Positions 7,652-15,722 of a stretch of DNA of 64,000 nt are shown here, piece by piece. A program made the position numbers and the translations under genes. The stretch comes from Fictibacillus nanhaiensis (GTDB lineage Bacteria > Bacillota > Bacilli > Bacillales > Fictibacillaceae), in NCBI GenBank assembly GCA_017052515.1, contig JAFHKR010000039.1, positions 186,001-250,000 on the forward strand, in the 5' to 3' direction. A model generated the notes under the pieces. That model did not search any database and was not told the DNA's origin. It saw only the letters and a program-made list of their open reading frames with translations. The first letter of the stretch is position 1. Each line of letters opens with the position of its first letter.

Positions 7652-8884
7652 TTAACTTGAGAGTTTAACTCGATCTTTCAAATCATGATCTTTATTTTGA
7701 ATCAAGGTACAGATTAAGTAATACACTCCCGGCACTGCAATTATCACACCGATAAAAAAGTATGTCATACGAGTATCTATGTCTAAGTAACTGTTAGAAG
7801 CGAACAAGATTCCGAGTGGCATGGTGATACGAAGAAAAAGTAACCTTACTGCGCTTAATTGTGATAATCGATCTCGAGGAGCATTTCGTTGAAAAAGAGC
7901 AGCGCTTTGGGCATTGAACAGCGGAAATAAGAGTCCTCCTAAGAATTCGCATCCCCAAGCGATATAAACAGAAGGAGCGAAGTACAATGCGATAAAAGAC
8001 AACCCTCCTCCTACAAGGCCGACATACATGGTTTTGTTGTTCTTAGGTAACTTTGTAAGAAGCAGCATGCCAAGCGCATATCCAATCGGAAACATTCCCG
8101 CAAAAATCGCATATTCCCAAGCTTCCCCGGTCAAATCTTCTCTAATAAAAGGCACGTTTATTACCAAAGTGGCTCCCACTGCAAATTGCACAGTTGATGA
8201 TAACAGAGTTAGTCTTAGTAGCTGTGGAAATTGAAGGAAAGTACGATGCCCAATTTTTGTTTCTTCCCACCAGAACTTTTTTGACCATGTCGCTACTCTT
8301 TTTGTGCTTACTTGAGGAATTTGAGAAAGCGATATGGAACTCAATAAAAACATAAGGCTAGATAATCCGTAGATGGTATACAGAGGACTGACTAAAAGAA
8401 GTAGGGATGTAACGCCTGGTGCGATAAAACTCATGACGCGCATGGTTCCATCGAGTAAGCTGTTGGCAGAAACTAATTCTTTTTCTTCACAAAGATCCGG
8501 TAATAATGCGAAAGAAAGACTAGCGTATATCGGTTGCAAAAGTCCCAACACACATTGCAGCACAACTAGTCCAGCTATCGTACCAATTTCTGTACCACTT
8601 ATATATCCAATCATAGGAAGGATATATGCAATTGAGCGGACCCGTTGAATATTTTTAAGCATTCGTTCTTTGATAACGTGATTTAAGAACGGGGCACTAA
8701 TCCCTTGCAGAATTAAGGAAGGAAGAAAATAAAGAAGCCAAAGTGCTCCCATCCACTCTTTGGAACCTGTTATCTCGAACAAAAGAAGTCCGTTTATGAT
8801 TCCACCAGCAACCCCTCCGAATTCGGAGATGATTTCACCAATCCAGAGGGCCTTAAATGGTTTAGAAAATGAGTTATTCTGCAT
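7652..8884 (-). CDS. MFS transporter
   Basis: The 410-residue protein has about 12 hydrophobic spans and opens with FKALWIGEIISEFGGVAGGI, the usual first helix of MFS_3/enterobactin exporter-type carriers. It overlaps the end of the ArsR-family regulator upstream by 11 bases, so the two are one operon and the regulator probably controls the carrier. Substrate is unknown; efflux of a small toxic compound is a reasonable guess. The binding site is weak, consistent with translational coupling. Confidence 0.85.
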   Translation of the reverse strand: MQNNSFSKPFKALWIGEIISEFGGVAGGIINGLLLFEITGSKEWMGALWLLYFLPSLILQGISAPFLNHVIKERMLKNIQRVRSIAYILPMIGYISGTEIGTIAGLVVLQCVLGLLQPIYASLSFALLPDLCEEKELVSANSLLDGTMRVMSFIAPGVTSLLLLVSPLYTIYGLSSLMFLLSSISLSQIPQVSTKRVATWSKKFWWEETKIGHRTFLQFPQLLRLTLLSSTVQFAVGATLVINVPFIREDLTGEAWEYAIFAGMFPIGYALGMLLLTKLPKNNKTMYVGLVGGGLSFIALYFAPSVYIAWGCEFLGGLLFPLFNAQSAALFQRNAPRDRLSQLSAVRLLFLRITMPLGILFASNSYLDIDTRMTYFFIGVIIAVPGVYYLICTLIQNKDHDLKDRVKLSS

Positions 8885-9926
8885 TTGTGTTTTCTACCAA
8901 ATAGTGATGAAGTTCGTTGGAGAACGAACGAATATAGTGTGTATTAGCGGAATAAATGCCCTTTTCAACTTTAACAAATTTAGCAGCTTTTAGAAGTGAA
9001 AGCTGGTGATGTAGCGTTGTTTTAGACACGTTGAACTGCAAGGTTAGTTCTTGAAGAGATAGTGGTCCACTTACTAGTTGGTAGAGGAGTTTTAAGCGAA
9101 GTTCGTCCCCTAGCGCTTTATGTCCCCGTACAAGCTCGTTAGAAGGAGAACCTGGCTCTAACAGCGCTTCATCACTTAATGGATAGAAGATGAGTTTTGT
9201 ATCCGATGTTTTTTGTTCAAGGATCCAAGGTCTGTAAGAGATGTGTGGGATGAGTTTTATGTTCCAAACAGAAGGTTCTGGTACATATTTTGCTCCTTTT
9301 GTAATACGTTCAATTTCTTCTAATGGTTTTTGGTTATCAAGAAGACCATGCCGTTTCTTTTCAAATGAGAGAGCTTGCATCCATTTTTCCCAATCGATAT
9401 CTTGACTCATCCAGTTGTACCACTCTGAAAGTGTATCTGCCAGTAAGGTATGTAACTCGTCACGGCTTAAATCACTGAGTGATCGAATGTAACCCTCTAG
9501 ATAGTCGTGATCTTTAAAAAGTAACGCATAATGATAGAAAGCGTCAGGCTGCTCATACCTTTTTGATGTCTCAATTCTATGTGACTCATGAGAACGATTT
9601 TTATAAGGTAAGAGCGTTTTATAAAAAGAGTCTGGTGGCAATGTAGAGATTTTTTGCGAAAATTCTTTAATGGTAGAAGCTGAAACTTTGTTCTGTAACA
9701 TAATTATTCCGAACCACAAGTTTGTTTTATTAATTTTGTCTAAGTTGTTTCTTAATGAAGCAGGCATGAGGGACATTCGCTGAGTCCACTGTTCATCTTG
9801 TTCGAACGTGTGTCGTAATTTTTCGTATGTATAACCTGCAATCCCTAATGCTAACTCCCATATCAGTGAACTTTCAATTGATATAGAAACAGTTTCCTGA
9901 GAGTGAGAAGAATATATATTTTTCAT
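8874..9926 (-). CDS. ArsR-family winged-helix regulator with long N-terminal domain
   Basis: The 350-residue protein ends in an ArsR-type DNA-binding domain at about residues 265-335 (LGDELRLKLLYQLVSGPLSL, then a recognition helix SKTTLHHQLSLLKAAKFV). The roughly 260-residue N-terminal part, unlike short metal-sensing ArsR proteins, is of the type often found with MFS genes and has no recognisable ligand site. ATG at 9926 has GGGAGGT just upstream. The AT-rich upstream region has imperfect inverted repeats (near AATTTAATGAAT, 9950-9980) that could be its operator. Confidence 0.82.
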   Translation of the reverse strand: MKNIYSSHSQETVSISIESSLIWELALGIAGYTYEKLRHTFEQDEQWTQRMSLMPASLRNNLDKINKTNLWFGIIMLQNKVSASTIKEFSQKISTLPPDSFYKTLLPYKNRSHESHRIETSKRYEQPDAFYHYALLFKDHDYLEGYIRSLSDLSRDELHTLLADTLSEWYNWMSQDIDWEKWMQALSFEKKRHGLLDNQKPLEEIERITKGAKYVPEPSVWNIKLIPHISYRPWILEQKTSDTKLIFYPLSDEALLEPGSPSNELVRGHKALGDELRLKLLYQLVSGPLSLQELTLQFNVSKTTLHHQLSLLKAAKFVKVEKGIYSANTHYIRSFSNELHHYLVENTNAE

Positions 9927-10087
9927 GTGTACCTCCCTAAATTTAATGAATGTAATTTTATTCTAAATTAACTGAATGACAAATTCAATATATTTAGAAT
10001 TTTTATTCATCATTAATTTGAATAATCAAAAATCTCTAATTAACCTCATGCTATGTGCTAAAATTAGGAAAAAAGGGGTCTAAGGCT

Positions 10088-10642
10088 ATGTTTGTTTATA
10101 AAATTGACGATGAGCTATCTCTTCGTATGTTTAATGAAAAAGATGCTACAGAGTTCTTCCAACTAACGATTGAATCTAAAGAGTATTTAAAGGAATGGTT
10201 AGGCTGGTTAGACTATACGAATGAAGAAGAAGACTCCTTAGCTTTCATAAAAGCGACCTTAAAAGGGGTAAGTGAAACAGGTGGGTATCCGAAAACAACG
10301 GCGATCATCTATAAAGGAGCAATTGCTGGAATTATCGGGTTTAATGAAATTAATCGATTACATAAGATCGGTGTTATGGGCTATTGGCTCGGTCAACAGT
10401 TTCAAGGAAAAGGAATTATGATGAGAGCGTGCCAAGCTTATATAGCATATGGCTTTAATGAACTTGATCTTAATCGAATTGAAATACGAGTAGCTGAAGA
10501 AAATAAAAAAAGCCGTGTGATTCCTGAGAAACTAGGGTTTAAGGAAGAGGGCAAGATTCGCCAAGCAGAATGGATTTATGATCATTATGTTGATCATGTG
10601 ATATATGGTCTATTGGCTGAAGAATGGAAACAAAATAACTAG
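10088..10642 (+). CDS. GNAT N-acetyltransferase, RimL/YdaF type
   Basis: The 184-residue protein resembles ribosomal-protein-serine acetyltransferases such as B. subtilis YdaF. It starts with MFVYKIDDELSLRMFNEKDA, has the acetyl-CoA loop YWLGQQFQGKGIMMRACQAY, and ends its fold with LNRIEIRVAEENKKSRVIPE. ATG at 10088 is chosen because it aligns with the family start and follows AAAGGGG and AAGG; a GTG 33 bases earlier is in frame but lacks a good site. It is a single gene followed by a terminator. The acceptor is unknown. Confidence 0.87.
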   Translation: MFVYKIDDELSLRMFNEKDATEFFQLTIESKEYLKEWLGWLDYTNEEEDSLAFIKATLKGVSETGGYPKTTAIIYKGAIAGIIGFNEINRLHKIGVMGYWLGQQFQGKGIMMRACQAYIAYGFNELDLNRIEIRVAEENKKSRVIPEKLGFKEEGKIRQAEWIYDHYVDHVIYGLLAEEWKQNN

Positions 10643-10653
10643 GATGTTTAGGT

Positions 10654-10704
10654 AAGCTGACACGAGAAGGTTTTACAGACCTTTTTGCTGTCGGCTTTTT
10701 TTAC
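10654..10704 (+). terminator. Rho-independent terminator
   Basis: A 9-bp outer stem (AAGCTGACA/TGTCGGCTT) with an inner AAGGT/ACCTT stem is followed by a T run. Confidence 0.8.
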
Positions 10705-10827
10705 TATTACGTAATTGTTACTTGAAAGTGCCTATCGTACTTCAAAGTGCGTACTTTTATTTTTGGGTATAGAGCGTATGATTTTAACCATAAAGGAATC
10801 TTTTCACATAGGAGGACACGACCAACA

Positions 10828-11787
10828 ATGAATCCATTTAAAAATCATCGTTCTTACAATCGAATGTATAAAGAGGGTGAATTAACACTTGGACTACACA
10901 TCCCTCTTGAAAATTATAGATTTGCTACACCGACGATGGAACAGCAAGTTGAATTGTCGCAGTTAGCTGAAAAATTAGGTTTTACAAGTTTATGGTTTCG
11001 TGATGTTCTGTTGGAAGATCCGAATTTTGGAGATCCAGCGGTAGGTCAGATATACGATATGATGATCTATATGACATATTTAGCAAGTCAGACGAAGGAA
11101 ATTGCACTAGGAACAGCAGCTGCTGTACTACCATTAAGGCATCCGTTGCGTGTTGCTAAAGAGATCGCAACTTTGGATCAATTGTTCCCAGAACGTGTGT
11201 TGCTTGGCGTATCATCAGGTGATAGACGTGCTGATTTTTCTGCTTTAGGCGTATCGCACGAAACACGAGGGCAAGCGTTTGTGGAGGCTTTTCAATATCT
11301 TAACCAGGTCCTTTATAACGAATACCCAGAAATCCGTTCATCCCGGGGAATTGTGCAGGGAGCTAATCTTGTACCTAAGCCAACAAAACGAATTCCGACA
11401 TTTATTACGGGCTATGCACAACAGGAAATGGAGTGGTTTGCAGAGCATGGAGATGGGTGGATGTACTATCCTCGCAGTCCCAAATATCAAGAAGTAACGA
11501 TCAAGAGATGGAGAGAATTAGTAGAGCGTTACCATTCTGATACGTTCAAACCGTTCACTCAGCCGATGCATCTTGATCTAGCAGAAGATCCTAACGAAGG
11601 TCCACAACCGATTCGTTTAGGATTTAGAATCGGTCGCAATTCATTGATCGAGCTGTTGCAAGTGTATAGAGAGTCTGGAGTAAACCACTTGTTCTTTGCA
11701 CTCTTTGATAGTAAAAGACCAGCGAAGGAAGTTATACAAGAACTAGGTGAAGAAGTGATACCGCATTTTCCAGCTTTAAAACTTTAA
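10828..11787 (+). CDS. Luciferase-like (LLM class) flavin oxidoreductase, BA3436-type family
   Basis: The 319-residue protein has the bacterial-luciferase TIM-barrel pattern: LTLGLHIPLENY at strand 1, LAEKLGFTSLWFRDVLLEDP, and IALGTAAAVLPLRHPLRVAKEIATLDQLFPERVLLGVSSGD. This fits the family defined on B. anthracis BA3436. Such enzymes use FMNH2 or F420-like cofactors; the substrate is not known. The start is set at ATG 10828 with AGGAGG twelve bases upstream, because the 27 residues encoded before it have no homology pattern. It is a single gene with a terminator. Confidence 0.85.
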   Translation: MNPFKNHRSYNRMYKEGELTLGLHIPLENYRFATPTMEQQVELSQLAEKLGFTSLWFRDVLLEDPNFGDPAVGQIYDMMIYMTYLASQTKEIALGTAAAVLPLRHPLRVAKEIATLDQLFPERVLLGVSSGDRRADFSALGVSHETRGQAFVEAFQYLNQVLYNEYPEIRSSRGIVQGANLVPKPTKRIPTFITGYAQQEMEWFAEHGDGWMYYPRSPKYQEVTIKRWRELVERYHSDTFKPFTQPMHLDLAEDPNEGPQPIRLGFRIGRNSLIELLQVYRESGVNHLFFALFDSKRPAKEVIQELGEEVIPHFPALKL

Positions 11788-11798
11788 ATCGTCAACAA

Positions 11799-11840
11799 AA
11801 AAGCCAAGCTTGCTGCTAGACGCAGAAGCTTGGCTTTTGT
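11799..11840. terminator. Bidirectional terminator
   Basis: A 13-bp stem (AAAAGCCAAGCTT/AAGCTTGGCTTTT) with a 14-base loop lies between convergent genes and ends two bases before the stop codon of the minus-strand gene. Confidence 0.85.
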
Positions 11841-12488
11841 TTAGTAAAGAACGTCTTGAAGAAACTTTTCTAAAGTGTCAACATTTGTAATTCTTTTATT
11901 GCACTCATGACTGTCCGTACAAATGTAATTTCCGATTGCTTTATAATAGTCGGAAGAAGCGTTTGCTGGTTTAGATTTTGTTATCGCTGAGAATAATGCA
12001 ACATCTGTAATTCCGTTACACAAAAAACAGATCCCCTTGTTTGATGGTGTATATCTACCTTGCACACCAACTAGCTTACCGTCTAAGTGATACACGATGA
12101 ACATTTTATTCGTACCATTATCAACCCAGCCCAGATAACTAATCTTTTGAAAGTCAATCGTATTCAAATCAGGTACTTTCAGCTTCTTCACTTTCGGAAA
12201 CAATTTCATGATCTGCTTATTAGTAGGGGTTGAAAATTCCTCAAGAAATGGTTCTAAGGATTGCAAGTATTTCTGAAACTCTTCTGATTTCCGTAAAGGT
12301 TCTAACCCCGCTATTAAATCTTTTTGTGATTCTTCCAGATCAGAAAAGGATTCAAGAATTTTTGATTGAGCGCTGTGTTGAACAGCTTCAATTACTTTTG
12401 GATCAGCACCATTATTACATGCACGCTGTAGTTGTATAACTTGTTGTTTTATGAGGTTGTACTGATGATTTCTAATGAATGGTTTACT
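11841..12488 (-). CDS. FusB-type elongation factor G-binding protein (FBP)
   Basis: The 215-residue protein matches the FusB/FBP family. It has an N-terminal four-helix bundle (starting MSKPFIRNHQYNLIKQQV), a central LGWVDNGTNKMFIVY strand, and a C-terminal treble-clef zinc finger with CFLC (about residue 158) paired with CTDSHEC (about 192-198). Family members bind EF-G on the ribosome, and some confer fusidic acid resistance by releasing stalled EF-G. ATG at 12488 follows AAGGAGC; an upstream extension of 14 residues is rejected. A long structured leader with a small peptide gene precedes it, so expression is probably induced by translation stress. Confidence 0.88.
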   Translation of the reverse strand, partial: SKPFIRNHQYNLIKQQVIQLQRACNNGADPKVIEAVQHSAQSKILESFSDLEESQKDLIAGLEPLRKSEEFQKYLQSLEPFLEEFSTPTNKQIMKLFPKVKKLKVPDLNTIDFQKISYLGWVDNGTNKMFIVYHLDGKLVGVQGRYTPSNKGICFLCNGITDVALFSAITKSKPANASSDYYKAIGNYICTDSHECNKRITNVDTLEKFLQDVLY

Positions 12489-12489
12489 C

Positions 12490-12680
12490 ATTTTGTTCAG
12501 CTCCTTATTTTTTGTGAAAAAAGAAAACAAGGGGCAAAGCCATCATTAGAAACGAAGTCATACGCTCGGGCGACTGACGTTACCGATGTCTGCCCATACA
12601 AAGAATCGCCCCTAATGTTAGGCTTTGCATGAGCTGCTTATGATTCCGGCAAAATGATTTGCCATTTTTACCGACCTCCA
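12490..12680 (-). promoter_or_regulatory. Attenuator leader RNA of the FBP gene
   Basis: The minus-strand leader contains a 15-codon reading frame and a long hairpin. One arm (12612-12628) covers the last codons and stop of the leader peptide and pairs with 12534-12549: an 8-bp GCAAAGCC/GGCTTTGC stem plus a 6-bp CATTAG/CTAATG stem. Inside, GGGC at 12568-12571 can pair with either TCGCCC (12606-12611) or GCCC (12592-12595). A T-rich stretch follows the 3' arm on the minus strand. A stalled ribosome on the leader would free the distal arm. This layout is typical of antibiotic-inducible resistance genes. Confidence 0.6.
12618..12665 (-). CDS. 15-aa leader peptide (MANHFAGIISSSCKA)
   Basis: The frame has a strong GGAGG nine bases upstream and begins about 18 bases from the predicted transcript start. 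Its last codons and stop form one arm of the large leader hairpin, so translating it would open that hairpin. It is too short to be a stand-alone protein and is best read as a regulatory upstream frame for the EF-G-binding protein gene. Confidence 0.6.
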   Translation of the reverse strand: MANHFAGIISSSCKA

Positions 12681-12689
12681 TTCAACAAT

Positions 12690-12718
12690 AGTATAAGAAG
12701 AGGACGTCATTTGTGCAA
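12690..12718 (-). promoter_or_regulatory. Sigma-A promoter for the FBP leader
   Basis: On the minus strand, TTGCAC (12718-12713) and TATACT (12695-12690) are separated by 17 bases. The predicted start, near 12683, lies a few bases before the ribosome binding site of the leader peptide. Confidence 0.65.
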
Positions 12719-12722
12719 ACAT

Positions 12723-12764
12723 AAAAAGACTGATCCGAATCTAGACATCGGACAGCCTTTTTCT
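12723..12764 (-). terminator. Terminator of the TetR gene
   Basis: An imperfect stem (AAAG-CTG-TCCGA with TCGGA-CAG-CTTT) just after the TetR stop codon, with T runs at its edge on the minus strand, fits a rho-independent terminator. Confidence 0.6.
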
Positions 12765-13640
12765 TTAACTCATATTTCTTAAATAGTACCAAACCAAGTT
12801 AGTAAACGTTTGCGCTTGAGAAGAGATTGGTGATTCTTCAAAACTTTTTTGAAATGGCTTCAATAATGGTTGAAGAACAATCTTACGAATACGTTCACGT
12901 TGAAGTTCGCTCATGACCGCATCAAAAAGGTCTTGCTGTTCTTCGTTAAATGTAAAATCCTGCTGCAGTTGATGTGCGTGTGATAAAATATCATCTATTT
13001 TAACGTGTTTTTTATTTGCATTTGTATGGAGTAAATCAATAGCTGAAAGAGGGATGAGAACTGATTCGTTCATCATCATCTTCGGTACGATCAACTCAAT
13101 ATAAGAAAGAAGGGTATCAACGACATGCTCTAATGAGTAAGTCGTATTTGTAATTCGCATCGTAAATAACATATGATGCATCATGCCGAAGAATAGGATA
13201 GTCGCTTCAAACACATGCTCCCGCACTTCATCCCCTAAGATCTCGATAAAACGATTAGATATCCATTCCATCTCGTAAAACCGATGCTGCATAACGAGTT
13301 TTTTTAGGTCAGCCTCATTGGAAGAAAGAATCGCTTCAAAAAGTGGCTGAAGATTTCTTTCCTGGTTCAGCCGCATGATGATCACAATTTGTTCGATGAA
13401 AACGTCCCGATCACCTGTATCCCTGCCTATTTGAACGGCGATTCGCTGTTGACTTGCGTCATAACGCAGAAATTCCAAAATGTCCGCGATACAGTCACTT
13501 TTAGATGAGAAATAGTTATAGAACGTACCTTTAGATATATTTGCTTTATCAATGATTTCCTGTATAGAAGTCTGCTGAATGCCTTTTTCTATAAAGAGCT
13601 TTAATGCGGTGTCAGCAACTTTTCTTTTCCTGTTATTCAT
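12765..13640 (-). CDS. TetR family transcriptional regulator
   Basis: The N-terminal 50 residues are a canonical TetR helix-turn-helix (ALKLFIEKGIQQTSIQEIID, then ANISKGTFYNYFSSKSD). The rest is a helical ligand-binding domain that, at 291 residues total, is longer than the usual 190-220. It is transcribed away from a DHA2-type drug efflux gene, with about 157 bases between the two, so it probably represses that pump and itself. The start has AGGAGGAGC just upstream. The inducer is unknown. Confidence 0.9.
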   Translation of the reverse strand: MNNRKRKVADTALKLFIEKGIQQTSIQEIIDKANISKGTFYNYFSSKSDCIADILEFLRYDASQQRIAVQIGRDTGDRDVFIEQIVIIMRLNQERNLQPLFEAILSSNEADLKKLVMQHRFYEMEWISNRFIEILGDEVREHVFEATILFFGMMHHMLFTMRITNTTYSLEHVVDTLLSYIELIVPKMMMNESVLIPLSAIDLLHTNANKKHVKIDDILSHAHQLQQDFTFNEEQQDLFDAVMSELQRERIRKIVLQPLLKPFQKSFEESPISSQAQTFTNLVWYYLRNMS

Positions 13641-13734
13641 GTGCTCCTCCTATGTCCAACCCTTACAACTAGTATAAATTTCTTGAGGTGGAAACACAAT
13701 GCTTTTAGACTGATGGTATAAAAGAGTTGATATT

Positions 13735-13753
13735 TTTATACTTAGGGTATAAA
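13735..13753. promoter_or_regulatory. Inverted repeat, probable TetR operator, overlapping the efflux promoter
   Basis: TTTATACTTAGGGTATAAA is a perfect 7-bp inverted repeat with a 5-base spacer. It overlaps the likely promoter of the efflux gene (TTGATA at 13727 and TAAACT at 13750, 17 bases apart), as expected for a repressor site. Confidence 0.55.
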
Positions 13754-13797
13754 CTTAATAAAGTTAAGTAATTATTTTAATAAAGAGGAGAAATGAC

Positions 13798-15318
13798 ATG
13801 GGGAATACAGATTCCACTTTACAACATAAAAAACCGCCCTATTTGATGCTTGCGATCTTGTTCGTTGGAGCGTTCGTAGCTTTCCTTAACAATTCATTGC
13901 TAAACGTAGCATTGCCAACCATCATGGTGGATTTAAATGTTAAAGATTATTCGACTGTTCAATGGTTAGTTACTGGTTTCATGCTTGTGAGCGGTGTTTT
14001 GATACCAGCTTCAGCTTTTTTAATTACTCGATTTTCAAATCGAATGTTGTTTATTACTGCGATGGCCATCTTTACAATCGGTACAGCGCTATCGGCTTTT
14101 GCTCCTAACTTTGGTGTATTATTAACCGGACGTATGGTGCAAGCGGTTGGTTCATCTGTAATGGGGCCAATCTTAATGAACGTTATGCTCGTTAGTTTTC
14201 CACGCGAAAAACGAGGCATTGCAATGGGAATCTTTGGTTTGGTTATGATCACTGCTCCTGCGATCGGACCAACCTTGTCAGGGTATATCGTAGAATATTA
14301 CGACTGGCGTCTTCTTTTTGAAATGATTCTACCCCTAGCTATCCTGAGTTTATTATTTGCAGTATGGAAGCTTGAAAACGTGATGAAGCAGAACAAAAAT
14401 GTTTCACTAGATTATCTTTCTCTCGTGTTGTCTAGTATCGGTTTTGGAGGCATTCTATATGGATGTAGTACAGCAAGTTCGGACGGATGGACGGATACAG
14501 TTGTTCTATCAACACTGATTATTGGTGGAATCGCGTTAGTTATCTTTATCCTACGACAACTAAAGTTAGATGAACCGTTGTTGAACATTCGAGTGTATAA
14601 GTATCCAATGTTTGCTCTTGCTTCTGTCATTGCGATCGTTAATGCGGTTGCCATGTTCTCAGGGATGATTTTAACACCAGCTTACGTGCAAAGCGTGCGA
14701 GGCATATCGCCACTAGATTCTGGGCTGATGATGCTGCCTGGAGCTATTATTATGGGTATTATGTCTCCGATTACAGGTAAGCTTTTCGATAAATTTGGAC
14801 CGCGTGCTTTAGCGGTAGTTGGTCTTTCAATCACAGCGGTTTCGACTTATATGCTCGCTCACTTGCAAGCTGATTCGGCTTACTCTTATATCATCATGAT
14901 TTATTCTATGCGTATGTTTGGATTGTCGATGGTTATGATGCCGATAATGACAAATGGACTTAATCAGCTTCCAACGAGCCTAAATCCGCACGGTACTGCC
15001 GTTAATAATACTGCGCAGCAAGTATCCGGTTCTATCGGTACAGCAATCCTGGTTACAATTATGAACACTGTTACGAAAACAGAAGCAAAAAGCTTAATGA
15101 ACGGAGTAGATCCAGCGACGATTACGGAAGCATCAACCGCTGCTTTAACACAGCAAGCGCTTCTGTCTGGTATTCAATACTCATTCTTTGTTGCGTTCGG
15201 AATCAACATTGTTGCGTTAGTGCTAGCCTTTTTCGTTAAACGCGTAGATACGAGTGCTGAAGCGGTAAATAAGATTGAAAAAGAAAACAAAACATCAACA
15301 AAATCAGTTACTGCATAA
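13798..15318 (+). CDS. DHA2-family (14-span) MFS multidrug efflux transporter
   Basis: The 506-residue protein has 14 hydrophobic segments and the DHA2/EmrB-QacA signatures. Helix 1 is followed by LNNSLLNVALPTIMVDL, motif C-like GLVMITAPAIGPTLSGYI lies near residues 145-165, and the helix 7-8 region has LDSGLMMLPGAIIMGIMSP. It should export hydrophobic drugs or dyes in exchange for protons. Its partner is the divergent TetR gene, with an inverted-repeat operator between them. A GAGGAG ribosome binding site sits 7-8 bases before the ATG. Confidence 0.9.
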   Translation: MGNTDSTLQHKKPPYLMLAILFVGAFVAFLNNSLLNVALPTIMVDLNVKDYSTVQWLVTGFMLVSGVLIPASAFLITRFSNRMLFITAMAIFTIGTALSAFAPNFGVLLTGRMVQAVGSSVMGPILMNVMLVSFPREKRGIAMGIFGLVMITAPAIGPTLSGYIVEYYDWRLLFEMILPLAILSLLFAVWKLENVMKQNKNVSLDYLSLVLSSIGFGGILYGCSTASSDGWTDTVVLSTLIIGGIALVIFILRQLKLDEPLLNIRVYKYPMFALASVIAIVNAVAMFSGMILTPAYVQSVRGISPLDSGLMMLPGAIIMGIMSPITGKLFDKFGPRALAVVGLSITAVSTYMLAHLQADSAYSYIIMIYSMRMFGLSMVMMPIMTNGLNQLPTSLNPHGTAVNNTAQQVSGSIGTAILVTIMNTVTKTEAKSLMNGVDPATITEASTAALTQQALLSGIQYSFFVAFGINIVALVLAFFVKRVDTSAEAVNKIEKENKTSTKSVTA

Positions 15319-15331
15319 AATAATGAAAGTT

Positions 15332-15380
15332 AAAACCGATCCTTTGGGTATATTTTAGACCCAAAGGATCGGTTTTTTTC
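15332..15380 (+). terminator. Strong rho-independent terminator
   Basis: An 18-bp perfect stem (arms 15332-15349 and 15359-15376) is followed by T. It ends the efflux transcript. Confidence 0.9.
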
Positions 15381-15447
15381 TATTTGATTAAGGTTTAAGT
15401 TCAGATCTTAGTCGGTGAACACTTATTCTCCCATGTTAAGTAAGGGT

Positions 15448-15576
15448 TCAGGTGGAAGTGCAGTGATCTCAGGTGGAAAGGGCGACTCTACCGGTGAAAG
15501 TGAAGTGTTTACCGGTGCTCACAATCAATACTTAGGTGATTACATTCCATTTATCGGTGAACGTGTAACAAATATA
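15448..15576. repeat. Six-unit degenerate tandem repeat, 21-bp period
   Basis: GGTG cores occur at 15451, 15472, 15493, 15514, 15535 and 15556, exactly 21 bases apart, mostly as (C/A)GGTGAA or GGTGGAA; a lone copy lies at 15414. The only frame through it reads as 7-residue units of the form [S/T/L/I]-G-x5, but it has no convincing ribosome binding site. The rest of 15381-15716 shows no gene. The array may be a non-coding dispersed element of this genome. Confidence 0.6.
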
Positions 15577-15722
15577 AAAACACGTACCGTAAAACACTTA
15601 AAATCCATAAATGATGTGTAGGATCTACAGTTAATTGGGTACAGTAATAAGCAGATTGATTTACATCGTCTAAAAATAGGAGTAAGGTCTTAACTAATCT
15701 TTTGTAAGTAAAAGGAGTGGAA

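Noticed and set aside
15415..15621. 68-codon frame across the 21-bp repeat array as a protein gene
   Set aside because: There is no convincing ribosome binding site before the GTG, the 7-residue periodicity follows from the DNA repeat, and the frame continues into AT-rich non-repetitive sequence. I list it as a repeat only.
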